Shown: in pieces, positions 51,404 to 59,879 of the stretch
How the letters are laid out: the number at the start of each line of letters is the position of its first letter
Numbering within the stretch: the stretch's first letter is position 1
From: Pseudomonadaceae bacterium
Lineage (GTDB): Bacteria > Pseudomonadota > Gammaproteobacteria > Pseudomonadales > Azotimanducaceae
Assembly: GCA_024743435.1 (NCBI GenBank)
Contig: JANSWO010000006.1
Coordinates: forward strand, 124,001-188,000
DNA length: 64,000 nt
Reading direction: 5' to 3'
Notes under the pieces: generated by a model
The model's database searches: none
The model's input: only the letters and a program-made list of their open reading frames with translations
What the model was told of the DNA's origin: nothing
Program-made: the position numbers and the translations under genes

Positions 51404-51842
51404 GAAGACACCGATAGCAATCCGAAAGCCAGCACACGTGTGCGGCATGGCCGGCGAGACTGGGACAGATACTCGCCCCGGTCAAGCGCTCGACCCCGCT
51501 CTGGCAGATCTGATTGACCCGGCTCGCCCGAAGCCTGACGAGTATCTGGTTTGTGCGCACTGCAAAACCAGCATCAGCCATACAGACTACGCCACGCTGA
51601 CAAACGGCAGCTTCGAGCACTACTGCACAAACCCGCACGGGTTTGATTTTCATATCGGCTGCTACCGCAGGGCGCCTGGCTGCGCTATCAGTGGCGAGCC
51701 CACTCACGCAGACAGTTGGTTCCCGGGATTCATGTGGCAGCTGGCCAGCTGCAGCAATTGCACAACTCATCTCGGTTGGCTGTTCGAGCGCCCGGACGAG
51801 CATTTCTACGGGCTCATCCTGGATCGAATCGAAGAGTCCTGA
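51402..51842 (+). CDS. cereblon-type CULT-domain protein
   Basis: The 146-residue protein is nearly all one CULT domain. Zinc cysteines are Cys51 and Cys54 (C-A-H-C) and Cys117 and Cys120 (C-S-N-C). The three cage tryptophans are Trp106 (D-S-W-F), Trp112 (F-M-W-Q) and Trp126 (H-L-G-W). In eukaryotic cereblon this pocket binds thalidomide and cyclic imide degrons, and bacterial single-domain homologues bind the same ligands. The natural role in bacteria is unknown. The ATG at 51402 has AGG upstream and overlaps the start of the divergent Tag-like gene. Confidence 0.88.
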   Translation: MKTPIAIRKPAHVCGMAGETGTDTRPGQALDPALADLIDPARPKPDEYLVCAHCKTSISHTDYATLTNGSFEHYCTNPHGFDFHIGCYRRAPGCAISGEPTHADSWFPGFMWQLASCSNCTTHLGWLFERPDEHFYGLILDRIEES

Positions 51843-51918
51843 AACCGCGTCAATAGCGCCTGCCGGGCAGGCTGCTGACCTTCACGGAGCAATCAATTGC
51901 CTGTGCTAGCATCGCTCG

Positions 51919-52440
51919 ATGAGCGAACCAAAGCAGCCGGCCACCGATAGCGCAGCGAACTTCACGACGATCATCATCGAGAAGGAATACCTGCATTTTG
52001 GCGCCGCCCATTTCACCGTCTTCAGCCGTGACAATCGAGAAGACCTGCACGGCCACAACTTCTATATCGCCTGCGAGGTGGACGCCAGAATCTTCGAGGA
52101 TGGCCTGGCCTTCGACTACAACGACATAAAAAAGGTGCTCGCCCAGTTGTGCGAGAAACTCGACGAAAAAGTTTTGATGGCGTCGGAATCGCCATACCTT
52201 TCGTTCGACGAGCGCGATGGCTATGTCTGGGTTGGCTTCGCCGACGAGCAGATACCGTTCCTGCCGCGGGATGTCTTGCTGCTGCCTATTCGCAACGTTA
52301 CTGTCGAAGAACTCGCTCGCTGGTTCCTCGCGCAAACACTGGCCGAGTTTGACGCGACAGCGGCTGGCGTCACTGCCTTGCGCATGCGAGCATCGAGTGG
52401 CCCGGGCCAGTGGGCACAAGCCAATTGGGAGGCAAAGTGA
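51919..52440 (+). CDS. 6-pyruvoyltetrahydropterin synthase-family protein, PTPS-III-like
   Basis: The 173-residue T-fold protein keeps the three zinc histidines: His31 (A-A-H-F), His44 and His46 (H-G-H-N-F). The catalytic Cys of QueD/PTPS, normally four residues before H-G-H, is replaced: the sequence is R-E-D-L-H-G-H with Glu41. The D-H pair is also changed to D-E. A Glu in place of the Cys is the reported hallmark of PTPS-III enzymes, which can replace dihydroneopterin aldolase (FolB) in folate synthesis. It overlaps the next SDR gene by 4 nt. Queuosine synthesis is less likely given the missing Cys. Confidence 0.72.
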   Translation: MSEPKQPATDSAANFTTIIIEKEYLHFGAAHFTVFSRDNREDLHGHNFYIACEVDARIFEDGLAFDYNDIKKVLAQLCEKLDEKVLMASESPYLSFDERDGYVWVGFADEQIPFLPRDVLLLPIRNVTVEELARWFLAQTLAEFDATAAGVTALRMRASSGPGQWAQANWEAK

Positions 52441-53132
52441 AGCTACTGATCGTCACCGGTGCCAGTTCGGGCATCGGCCTGCATTGTGCCGAGACATTTC
52501 TCGATGCCGGTTACTCCGTCACCAACCTGTCCCGGCGACGATGCCCGATCGACGCCGTTGCGCAAATCAACTGTGACCTGTCGGCACCTGGCTTCACCGA
52601 TCAAATTTCCGCTCAACTCGTTCCTGCGATGCAGGAAGCTGATGAGATCGTTTTGCTGCACAACGCATCGCGTCTGGATAACGACTCCTCCGTTGAGACA
52701 CCCAGCAATACGCTTCGAGAAATTCTCGAGGTAAACCTCGTCGCGCCAAACAGCCTCAACTACCTCGTCATTCCCTATATGAAACCCGGCTCAAGCATAT
52801 TGTTTGTCGGCTCGACGCTGGCAGAAAAGGCAGTGCCCGGCAGCTTTACCTACGTCACAACGAAACACGCGCAAGTCGGCATGATGCGTTCCCTGACTCA
52901 GGATCTGGTGGGGCGAGGCATACACACCGCCTGTATTTGCCCGGGCTTCACCGATACAGAAATGCTGCGCAAGCATGTAGGCCCGGAGAATCTGGAATTC
53001 GTCGCCAACCTGTCTGCGTTCAAACGTTTGATCGAGCCGGACGAGATTGCTAGCACCCTGCATTTTGCGGCCAGATCGCCGGTGCTTAACGGCTCCGTCA
53101 TACACGCCAACCTCGGCCAGGTGGAAGCCTGA
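52437..53132 (+). CDS. short-chain dehydrogenase/reductase coupled to the PTPS-like gene
   Basis: The 231-residue Rossmann-fold enzyme begins at a GTG with GGGAGG at ideal spacing, overlapping the previous stop. T-G-A-S-S-G-I-G is the NADP-binding loop, and Y-V-T-T-K with an upstream Ser gives the catalytic set. The shape and the pterin-gene partner suggest a sepiapterin- or dihydropteridine-type reductase, similar in role to FolM, but substrate assignment is inference. It is 67 bp upstream of the queuosine precursor transporter. Confidence 0.8.
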   Translation: MKLLIVTGASSGIGLHCAETFLDAGYSVTNLSRRRCPIDAVAQINCDLSAPGFTDQISAQLVPAMQEADEIVLLHNASRLDNDSSVETPSNTLREILEVNLVAPNSLNYLVIPYMKPGSSILFVGSTLAEKAVPGSFTYVTTKHAQVGMMRSLTQDLVGRGIHTACICPGFTDTEMLRKHVGPENLEFVANLSAFKRLIEPDEIASTLHFAARSPVLNGSVIHANLGQVEA

Positions 53133-53199
53133 CTGATACCACCTTGATCCGTCGAGGCGCCACGCCTTGCGACCCTAACGACCAATCTCACGGCCAGCC

Positions 53200-54021
53200 A
53201 TGAACCCACCTGTTGATCCGCGCCTGTTCGAACGCCGACGCGTTCGCGTCCTCTTGCTGCTCTCGGGCATCTTCCTGGGGACGCTCGGAGTACTGAATAT
53301 CCTGGGCATCAGCCGGTTCGTGGACTTATCGTTCGACGTCTTCGGCTTGTCCATACCCATGGTTGTGGCTGTCGGTGTGCTGCCCTACCCGATCACGTTT
53401 CTGTGTACGGACCTACTCAGCGAGTTGTATGGGCGCAAGCGCGCAAACGACATTGTCTGGGTCGGGCTTATCCTTAATCTGTGGATTGTCTTTCTGCTCT
53501 GGATCGGCGGCGCATTGCCCGGTTTTGAAGGCGTCGATCCCGCAACCGGGGTCTTGCTCACGGATGCCGCCGGGCGTGAGCCGGTTTTCTTCGAGATACG
53601 GGCGCTCGCCTTCGGCGCGGTTACCGCATCAATGCTGGCTTACATGACCGCCCAGTTCTGCGACGTTCATCTGTTTCACTTCTGGAAGCGGCTGACGCGG
53701 GGCAAACACCTGTGGTTACGCAACAATGCATCGACGATGGTGAGTCAGATTGTCGACACAACCGCCGTAATTCTGATCACACACTTCTGGGCGAAGGCGC
53801 TACCGATCAATCCAGATGCTGACTTATGGCCACAGCTGTTTACGTTCATCGCTTCCGGCTACGCGTTCAAACTCATCGTTGCCTTGCTGGACACCGGGCC
53901 TCTGTATTTCCTGGTTCACCGGTTGCGGCGATACCTCGGCATAAAAGACCATGAGGAACTGGACGAAGCGATGATGCCCGTCCCGCACATGCCCGATGAC
54001 AATGGCAAGGAAGCGGCCTGA
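53200..54021 (+). CDS. queuosine precursor transporter, YhhQ family
   Basis: The 273-residue membrane protein has about six helices and the Vut_1/YhhQ motifs: Y-P-I-T-F-L-C-T-D-L-L-S-E-L-Y-G and N-N-A-S-T-M-V-S-Q-I-V-D-T. These transporters salvage preQ0/preQ1. An unusual inserted loop at about 103-130 contains D-P-A-T-G-V-L-L-T-D. It follows the PTPS-like and SDR genes on the same strand, but since the PTPS-like protein lacks the QueD Cys, the shared pathway may be only apparent. Confidence 0.88.
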   Translation: MNPPVDPRLFERRRVRVLLLLSGIFLGTLGVLNILGISRFVDLSFDVFGLSIPMVVAVGVLPYPITFLCTDLLSELYGRKRANDIVWVGLILNLWIVFLLWIGGALPGFEGVDPATGVLLTDAAGREPVFFEIRALAFGAVTASMLAYMTAQFCDVHLFHFWKRLTRGKHLWLRNNASTMVSQIVDTTAVILITHFWAKALPINPDADLWPQLFTFIASGYAFKLIVALLDTGPLYFLVHRLRRYLGIKDHEELDEAMMPVPHMPDDNGKEAA

Positions 54022-54042
54022 CGAGCTGTTCGCCAGCCAGAA

Positions 54043-54957
54043 TCAGGCCGCGATCAGGGTATCGGCGATCAGCGCGACGGAGCGTTCGATCTGCTCGAGG
54101 GGCAAACCCTGAACTCTCGGTCGTGTGACAATCAAATGGGTCATGCCCAACGTTTCTCGGTAGCGCGCGACCTGGTCCGATACGAATGCCGGATCCCCGA
54201 CCAGTGCCCAGTCATCGACCTCTATGGTTTCTTCCTGGCGTGGGAACTTTGCGTCGACCAACCCACGTCGAACCGCCTCAACCTCATTGCGGTTCGTGCT
54301 CACGAACACGGATCGCATCACAGGCACACCCACCAGCTCTCCGGCTGACGTGCCAGAATCCCGAATGGATTGGTAATTGGCCGCAAGCACCGACAGCGGC
54401 TCCATTGGTGACGCCAGATACGGAAGGTTGAGAGCCGCCACCTGCGCAAGCGCTTTAGGACCAAAGGCGGCAACCCACAATTCTGGATGAGGTCGCTGCA
54501 CCGGTAACGGGTGAATCTCTATCGCATCTTTGTCAGCGTCTACCTCGATCGCCTCACCGGCCCAGGCACGCAGCATGAGGTTCAGATTGTCGGTGAAGAT
54601 CTGCCGCTTCTGACGACTGTCGACTCCGAAAGCTGTGAACATGTTAGCTGCGAAGCCTCGACCCAAACCAAGAATCACGCGGCCGTTGCAGAGCTGATCC
54701 AGCACAGCAACCTGTTCTGCCGCGGCGATAGGATGCCGCACCGGCAGCAGGTAGGAAGTCGTGCCCAGGCGAATGGTAGACGTTGCCGATGCAACCGCCG
54801 CCAGCAACATCAAAGGCTCAGGCAAAGCACCGGCAGAGAAGTGATTCTCAGGCAGAAAGAACGATTCAAAGCCCAGTTGCTCGGCGCGATGCGCCTGACT
54901 GCTGAGCGAGGCAGCGCTCAGATCACGCATCTCCCACGGAGTTATCCCTATGTGCAC
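54043..54957 (-). CDS. luciferase-like flavin-dependent oxidoreductase (LLM class)
   Basis: The 304-residue TIM-barrel enzyme has the LLM landmarks: A-E-Q-L-G-F-E-S-F-F-L-P-E-N-H, T-T-S-Y-L-L-P-V-R-H-P, and G-R-V-I-L-G-L-G-R-G-F. It likely uses FMN or F420 to oxidise an organic substrate. The substrate is not predictable. It converges with the YhhQ gene, and 74 bp separate its start from the end of the TIR-like gene, so these two minus-strand genes could be co-transcribed. Confidence 0.85.
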   Translation of the reverse strand: MHIGITPWEMRDLSAASLSSQAHRAEQLGFESFFLPENHFSAGALPEPLMLLAAVASATSTIRLGTTSYLLPVRHPIAAAEQVAVLDQLCNGRVILGLGRGFAANMFTAFGVDSRQKRQIFTDNLNLMLRAWAGEAIEVDADKDAIEIHPLPVQRPHPELWVAAFGPKALAQVAALNLPYLASPMEPLSVLAANYQSIRDSGTSAGELVGVPVMRSVFVSTNRNEVEAVRRGLVDAKFPRQEETIEVDDWALVGDPAFVSDQVARYRETLGMTHLIVTRPRVQGLPLEQIERSVALIADTLIAA

Positions 54958-55031
54958 ACGCCCTCCCGATTCGAGCGCCGATTATGCCTGAGCAAGGTTT
55001 GCCCGACGTGAAGACACCGCGGCTGACGTTT

Positions 55032-56234
55032 CTAATCGAGCGCGCCCGGTAGGCAGGCAGCGGTTGGAGCCTCGCCACCGTAGCGCTGCGCAAGCCAGGC
55101 TGTGAGCGCTGATTGCGTTGGCGCCAGGCATAGCCTCACAAGGCTTCCAGCAACATCTGGCTGCCCGGCGGCCTGTTCAATCGCGGCGCGGCACAGCAAC
55201 CGATCCCAACCTGACAGCGTGAGCAGAACATCCATCGCAGCCTCGGTATCAGTTTCCGCCAGCGCCATGCACACACCCGCATCGAATAGGGCTGCCTCAT
55301 TGGCGTCAGTTTCGGCCAGTGGCGACTCGTGAGCCACGATGTTTGGGCTATCTGGCACCACTCCTGCCGTCGGTCCCGTGAGAGGTCGCGTGACAGGCGG
55401 CGTCGACGGTTGTGTAACAAGTGGTGTGGGGCGAAGCACACCGCTCTTAGCCTCATTGCCTGTCTCCGCATCTGATTCTACGTCCGCATGTGATTCCACG
55501 TCCGCATCTGATTCGTAGACTGTGATCGACACCGAATCAAGCTGATTGGGCTGCGTGCCCGGTCGCACAGGAGGCCGGGCAGTCTCGGCTGTTTGCGGAG
55601 CTACGGCCGCTGAGGCGCGGCCATGGTCCACGGCATCCGCAGCTTGCGCCTCCGCGGCCTCGTCGACCAAACGCCGCTCAGATGGCTCTGGAAGCACGCT
55701 AAGCAACAGCGCAAACGCGATGATCAAGCCGACAATCCACGCTAAAACCACTAGCGGACGCGGACCGCTGTCCGGGCTGGCCGCTCCGACACCGGGCGCC
55801 ACTCGTCCCGGGGTATCAGATTCCTGGAAGGTTCGAGTGCGGCGCGACGAGCTGCGTTCGGACTGCATTGAGCTCGGCGAATCGCCAGTTGTCTCCGCCG
55901 AATTCGCTGTCAGCGATCTGGCCAGCTCGGATATCGCCAAATCCGCAGACCGGCCAGGCCAATTCTGCAGGGCGAGAGACTTCCTGGCAGCACAGGGCAT
56001 CTCGCTATGATCGAGCCGAAGCCAAATTAACCTACTGGCACAACTCTTGGCCTGGGTGATCATCCACGGCTCAGCATGCTCGCTGAGAACACCGAGCACG
56101 GGATCGCTGACAGGTTCAAAGGCCTGCGTGTGCAACGCCACAGCAACACCTGCCGATGCGAGTGCCTGCTCCAGCAGGATTACTCGATGTCGATCTTCAT
56201 CGCTGTAAAACAGATCCAGCTCTGCCATTGGCAA
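55032..56234 (-). CDS. TIR-like domain membrane protein
   Basis: The 400-residue protein starts with about 105 residues resembling a TIR domain: L-D-L-F-Y-S-D-E-D-R, then a helix with L-E-Q-A-L-A-S-A-G-V-A-V, and R-L-I-W-L-R-L. A Ser/Arg-rich linker and one membrane helix (about 161-181) follow. The C-terminal half is Pro/Thr/Ser-rich with short D-V-E-S repeats at about 240-255, then a helical end with four cysteines. Neither the NADase Glu nor signalling partners can be identified. It may be an envelope sensor or scaffold rather than a defence effector. I do not recognise the C-terminus. Confidence 0.6.
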   Translation of the reverse strand: MPMAELDLFYSDEDRHRVILLEQALASAGVAVALHTQAFEPVSDPVLGVLSEHAEPWMITQAKSCASRLIWLRLDHSEMPCAARKSLALQNWPGRSADLAISELARSLTANSAETTGDSPSSMQSERSSSRRTRTFQESDTPGRVAPGVGAASPDSGPRPLVVLAWIVGLIIAFALLLSVLPEPSERRLVDEAAEAQAADAVDHGRASAAVAPQTAETARPPVRPGTQPNQLDSVSITVYESDADVESHADVESDAETGNEAKSGVLRPTPLVTQPSTPPVTRPLTGPTAGVVPDSPNIVAHESPLAETDANEAALFDAGVCMALAETDTEAAMDVLLTLSGWDRLLCRAAIEQAAGQPDVAGSLVRLCLAPTQSALTAWLAQRYGGEAPTAACLPGALD

Positions 56235-56316
56235 AAGCTAGCTGATATCGGGGTTTTCGCCAGTTCCTACCTGATGCCTGCCTGGCAACCAGTCAGCGCC
56301 TGTGGAGTGGCCAGCG

Positions 56317-57354
56317 TTAGCCCCCGGCGTTGGGTACGGCCAGCTGGTTCGCCTCAGAGCTGTCCGCATCACCTAGAGCCTCTGGCCCGACATCACTGCC
56401 TGAATTTTCGGGAACCGGCGCTGGCGCCACCATCATCGGGCTATCGATCCGCGGTAGCTGATCGTGCGAGATGCGGGCAATAAGCATGGCGTGCGCCGTC
56501 GCACGAACCGCGAGAGCATGCTGGGCAGCAGCAAACTCCTCGTACAGCGGATCCCTGCGCAACAGGACACAGCGCTGATCGCCACAATCAAACTCGGCAC
56601 GCTGGCCAAAGCGATTACCAGCCGGGCCATACTCGCCAAACTCACCGCTGCGCTGGGGAAGTTGCCAGAACGCCTGCCAGGTAACCGGCAATCCTGGGAT
56701 GTTCGAGTCAACCGCACCTAAGGTGCGCTCAGCACTCTCCACCAGAAGCCCAGCAAAATCCAAATCGCGCAGCGGATCCGTGCACGCGCCTTCCAGAAGT
56801 TCCTCAACGCGGTCCTCATCAACCCGGTAGCCATCGAAGCGATCACCAACATTGAAACGCCACCAACGGGAGGTATAGACCGGAACCACATGGGCGGGCG
56901 AAGTCACTTCCTGAACGAAGTGCACGATGCGCCCGAGTCGGGTCAACATATCGCCATCGGTGCTTGCGGCCTCGAAGCCACGAACAGCCCGTTCGAACTG
57001 CTCGCCAAAGCGAGTTTCAATCAGGCCAAACAGCGCTCTTCCATCACTATCGCCACCGTCGTAGTAACTCCAGCGAAAGCCGCGTTTGAATACGCCACCT
57101 TGAGCTATGCCAACGTTCGCTCGAACCACATAGCGCACCTGCAGCGGCGACAGCGCCTGCTCTTCGCTATCCGCGACACAGCGAGTGAAATGTTTGGCAG
57201 CGAGGAAAGTAAGCTGCTGGTGCACGTCGTCTTCGTAGGCAGAGCACACACCCGCCGAGCCGGCCGCCAGCAAGGCAAGCAGAAGCCGGGCAACGGCGGT
57301 GCCCGCCGCATAGCCCACATTTGACGTCAACTTCCCCTTCATAGCCCAGATCAT
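56317..57354 (-). CDS. exported P1-nuclease/phospholipase C-like zinc protein
   Basis: The 345-residue protein has a signal peptide ending in C-S-A, then Y-E-D-D-V-H-Q-Q-L-T. The central segment G-R-I-V-H-F-V-Q-E-V-T-S-P-A-H with a following D-R-F-D-G-Y-x-x-D matches the metal-binding helices of the S1/P1 nuclease and zinc phospholipase C fold. It is probably periplasmic or secreted and hydrolyses phosphodiesters. The last 45 residues are acidic and disordered. An ATG at 57339 is an alternative start. It lies downstream of folK on the same strand. Confidence 0.68.
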   Translation of the reverse strand: MIWAMKGKLTSNVGYAAGTAVARLLLALLAAGSAGVCSAYEDDVHQQLTFLAAKHFTRCVADSEEQALSPLQVRYVVRANVGIAQGGVFKRGFRWSYYDGGDSDGRALFGLIETRFGEQFERAVRGFEAASTDGDMLTRLGRIVHFVQEVTSPAHVVPVYTSRWWRFNVGDRFDGYRVDEDRVEELLEGACTDPLRDLDFAGLLVESAERTLGAVDSNIPGLPVTWQAFWQLPQRSGEFGEYGPAGNRFGQRAEFDCGDQRCVLLRRDPLYEEFAAAQHALAVRATAHAMLIARISHDQLPRIDSPMMVAPAPVPENSGSDVGPEALGDADSSEANQLAVPNAGG

Positions 57355-57404
57355 ACCTGCTCGCAGCCGCCGTAAGGTCCCGAAAAAACAGACAATCGCG
57401 TCAA

Positions 57405-57917
57405 CTACCCGGGCAAACGGGAGATCACTTCATCGCTTTCCACTTCCGCCGAAAGCTCGGCAATTGTCTTGTCAGTACCAGGCCATACCTGATCAGCTGC
57501 GATCTCCGCGGCTGGCACGAGTACAAATCGTCGACCGAGCGCTCGAGGGTGCGGCAGGATAAGCCGTTTGGTTGCCATCCGCAGGCTTCCGTACAGCAGC
57601 AGATCCAGGTCCAGCAGCCTGGGCGCGTTACGGCCGGCATCTGGATCTCGGCCTCGCTCAAACTCACAGGCTTTGAGCGCATCCAGAAGTGCAAGCGGTG
57701 GTAGTGCATTGGCCGGGAAACTGGCTGCTGCGTTGACGTAGTCATTGACGCCGGGCGGACAATCCACCGGGCTCGTTCGCCAGAGCGAGGAGCGTTTAAC
57801 AGGCTGTCCGGCCAACGCATCGAGAAAAGCGAACGCCTCGCCAATGACACGCGTCGACTCACCGAGATTGGAGCCCAGACCAATCAGCACCTGCGGCGGA
57901 GAGACATCACCTGTCAT
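57405..57917 (-). CDS. folK: 2-amino-4-hydroxy-6-hydroxymethyldihydropteridine pyrophosphokinase
   Basis: The 170-residue enzyme transfers pyrophosphate from ATP to hydroxymethyldihydropterin in folate synthesis. HPPK motifs are clear: G-L-G-S-N-L-G, the R-T-S-P loop, F-E-R-G-R, and R-x-L-D-L-D-L-L-L-Y-G, then H-P-R. I start at the ATG at 57917; a GTG at 57929 is possible. It is not beside folB or panB, the usual neighbours. A PTPS-III-like gene 5 kb away could supply its substrate. Confidence 0.93.
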   Translation of the reverse strand: MTGDVSPPQVLIGLGSNLGESTRVIGEAFAFLDALAGQPVKRSSLWRTSPVDCPPGVNDYVNAAASFPANALPPLALLDALKACEFERGRDPDAGRNAPRLLDLDLLLYGSLRMATKRLILPHPRALGRRFVLVPAAEIAADQVWPGTDKTIAELSAEVESDEVISRLPG

Positions 57918-58089
57918 CAGACGGCCCACCCAGGCACAGATAACGCGCCTGGCAAACCGATTGCCGCATCAGTTGAGCGCCGGTGAGCCATTGGTGCACA
58001 CTTGGGGAAACGATAAACCACTATTTCAGTCCAGGCTGAGATCGAATTATTCCTGGCGCGTGCGCCAGGCTTTGCAACCGAGGGAAGTC

Positions 58090-59175
58090 ATGAAAGCAGC
58101 CGTATTCTACGAGGCCAACAAGCCACTGGAAATTGAAGAGATTTCACACGGTGATCCAGCACCGCGCGAGGTGCTGGTTCGCACTGTCTGCGCGGGCGTT
58201 TGTCACTCGGACCTCCATTTCCAGAACGGCTCCTACCCACACCCGGCGCCCGCAGTGCTCGGACACGAATCTGCCGGCATCGTTGAAGCTGTAGGCAGCG
58301 ACGTCACCTACGTCCAGCCAGGCGATCACGTTATCACCTGTCTGTCAGCATTCTGCGGTCATTGTGAATACTGCCTCACCGGCCATATGTCGCTGTGCCA
58401 GGAGCCTGAGCTACAGCGCAGCCCAGACAAGCCGCCACGGCTCTCCAAGGGTGACACGGCGGTTCATCAGTTCCTCAACCTGTCTTCGTTCGCCGAGTAC
58501 ATGCTCATCCACGAACACGCGCTGGTGAAGGTCAACAAAGAGATGCCGCTCGACCGCGCTGCATTGATCGGCTGCGGCGTCACCACGGGTGTCGGCGCCG
58601 TCATTCATACGGCCAAGGTTGAGCCAGGCTCCACAGTGGCGGTGATTGGCTGTGGCGGCATTGGTCTATCGGCCATTAATGGCGCCGCGATCGCCGGTGC
58701 TGGCCGCATCATTGCTGTCGACATGGTGCCTTCGAAGCTCGAGCTTGCGCGCAAATTCGGCGCAACCGACATCGTAAACGCGGGTGATGGAGATCCGGTC
58801 GGCCAGGTCATGGAAATGACGGGCGGCGGCGTGCACTACTCCTTCGAAGCAATCGGGCTGAAGGCTACCGCCGAGCAGTCATTCAAGATGCTCGCTCGAG
58901 GCGGCACCGCAACCATCATCGGCATGATCCCCGTGGGCACCATGGTCGAGTTGCACGGTCCGGAATTCCTGATGGAACGCAAGATCCAGGGCTCCAACAT
59001 GGGCTCGAACCGGTTCCGTGTGGATATGCCTCGGTTTGTCGATTTCTACCTTCAGGGCAAACTGCACCTGGACGACATGATCTCGCGTCGTATCAAACTT
59101 GAGGACGTCAACGAGGGCATGGAGGCACTGAAGTCTGGCGAAGTCGCGCGCAGCGTGATCATGTTTGATCAGTAG
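58090..59175 (+). CDS. zinc-dependent alcohol dehydrogenase
   Basis: The 361-residue MDR-family dehydrogenase has catalytic zinc ligands Cys38 (C-A-G-V-C-H-S-D) and His59 with Glu60 (G-H-E). The structural zinc lobe uses Cys89, 92, 95 and 103. The NAD fold shows V-I-G-C-G-G-I-G. It resembles the class III-like branch acting on aldehydes or glutathione/mycothiol adducts, but the substrate is unsettled. GAGGGA precedes the ATG at 58090; the frame upstream of that start is not coding. No partner gene is adjacent. Confidence 0.92.
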   Translation: MKAAVFYEANKPLEIEEISHGDPAPREVLVRTVCAGVCHSDLHFQNGSYPHPAPAVLGHESAGIVEAVGSDVTYVQPGDHVITCLSAFCGHCEYCLTGHMSLCQEPELQRSPDKPPRLSKGDTAVHQFLNLSSFAEYMLIHEHALVKVNKEMPLDRAALIGCGVTTGVGAVIHTAKVEPGSTVAVIGCGGIGLSAINGAAIAGAGRIIAVDMVPSKLELARKFGATDIVNAGDGDPVGQVMEMTGGGVHYSFEAIGLKATAEQSFKMLARGGTATIIGMIPVGTMVELHGPEFLMERKIQGSNMGSNRFRVDMPRFVDFYLQGKLHLDDMISRRIKLEDVNEGMEALKSGEVARSVIMFDQ

Positions 59176-59239
59176 CGTTATCCCGCTCCAATCGCGCAGC
59201 GTCTAGTCGCGAGGATTGTCTGCCATTTGCACCTTCCAG

Positions 59240-59263
59240 CGATCCCTGGGCAGCCAGGGATCG
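59240..59263. terminator. strong hairpin between the dehydrogenase and arsC
   Basis: Arms cgatccctgg and ccagggatcg (10 bp, perfect) with loop gcag lie 65 bp after the alcohol dehydrogenase stop. No T-run follows, so rho-independent termination is doubtful. The rest of the 215-bp gap 59176-59390 shows nothing else clear. Confidence 0.4.
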
Positions 59264-59390
59264 ATGTGAAACCGGGAGCGACGTGGCACACGGGTGCATG
59301 CAACACAGCAAAGCCCGTGCGACGTCACGTAATTGACACAACCACTCGCTAGCGTCCGCTGGTCACTATCAGAGCGTGGGCGAACTCACG

Positions 59391-59879
59391 ATGAAACTGC
59401 TGTTTCTGTGTACCCACAACGCGTGCCGTAGCATCGTCGCGGAAGCGGTTACTCGATCGCTCGCAAACAGTGATAGCGGGTTGGAGGTGATATCCGCTGG
59501 TAGCGAGCCCGCGGGATCAATACACCCCAAGACACTAGACGAACTGCACAAGCGCAACTTCGATACCACCTGCCTGCGCAGCCAAAGCGTCGAAGCGCAC
59601 AAACACGCACGGCCAACGATAGTTATTACCGTTTGCGATCGAGCATCCGACAGCTGCCCGCTATGGCTTGGCGACGCGCCAACCGTACACTGGGGCTTAT
59701 CGGACCCGACAGATCCAGCGCTATCCAGCGCAGAAAGCGAAGCTGCCTTTGCGGATCTCTTCGATGTTTTAAAGTTTCGGCTGAGAAGTGTCGTCACCGC
59801 ACATCGGCTTGGCGTCAGCAAAGCCGACATAGTCGATCTCATGCAGGTTCTGGGAAGGGCGAACATTGGGAGTATTTGA
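59391..59879 (+). CDS. arsC: arsenate reductase, low-molecular-weight phosphatase type
   Basis: The 162-residue protein reduces arsenate to arsenite. The P-loop C-T-H-N-A-C-R-S has Cys7 and Arg13. The relay region V-C-D-R-A-S-D-S-C and the H-W-G-L-S-D-P-T loop match the thioredoxin-type ArsC family (pI258-like). I use the ATG at 59391; a GTG at 59376 adds five residues. The 14-nt overlap with the arsenite exporter gene makes a two-gene resistance unit. No arsR repressor lies next to it. Confidence 0.9.
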   Translation: MKLLFLCTHNACRSIVAEAVTRSLANSDSGLEVISAGSEPAGSIHPKTLDELHKRNFDTTCLRSQSVEAHKHARPTIVITVCDRASDSCPLWLGDAPTVHWGLSDPTDPALSSAESEAAFADLFDVLKFRLRSVVTAHRLGVSKADIVDLMQVLGRANIGSI

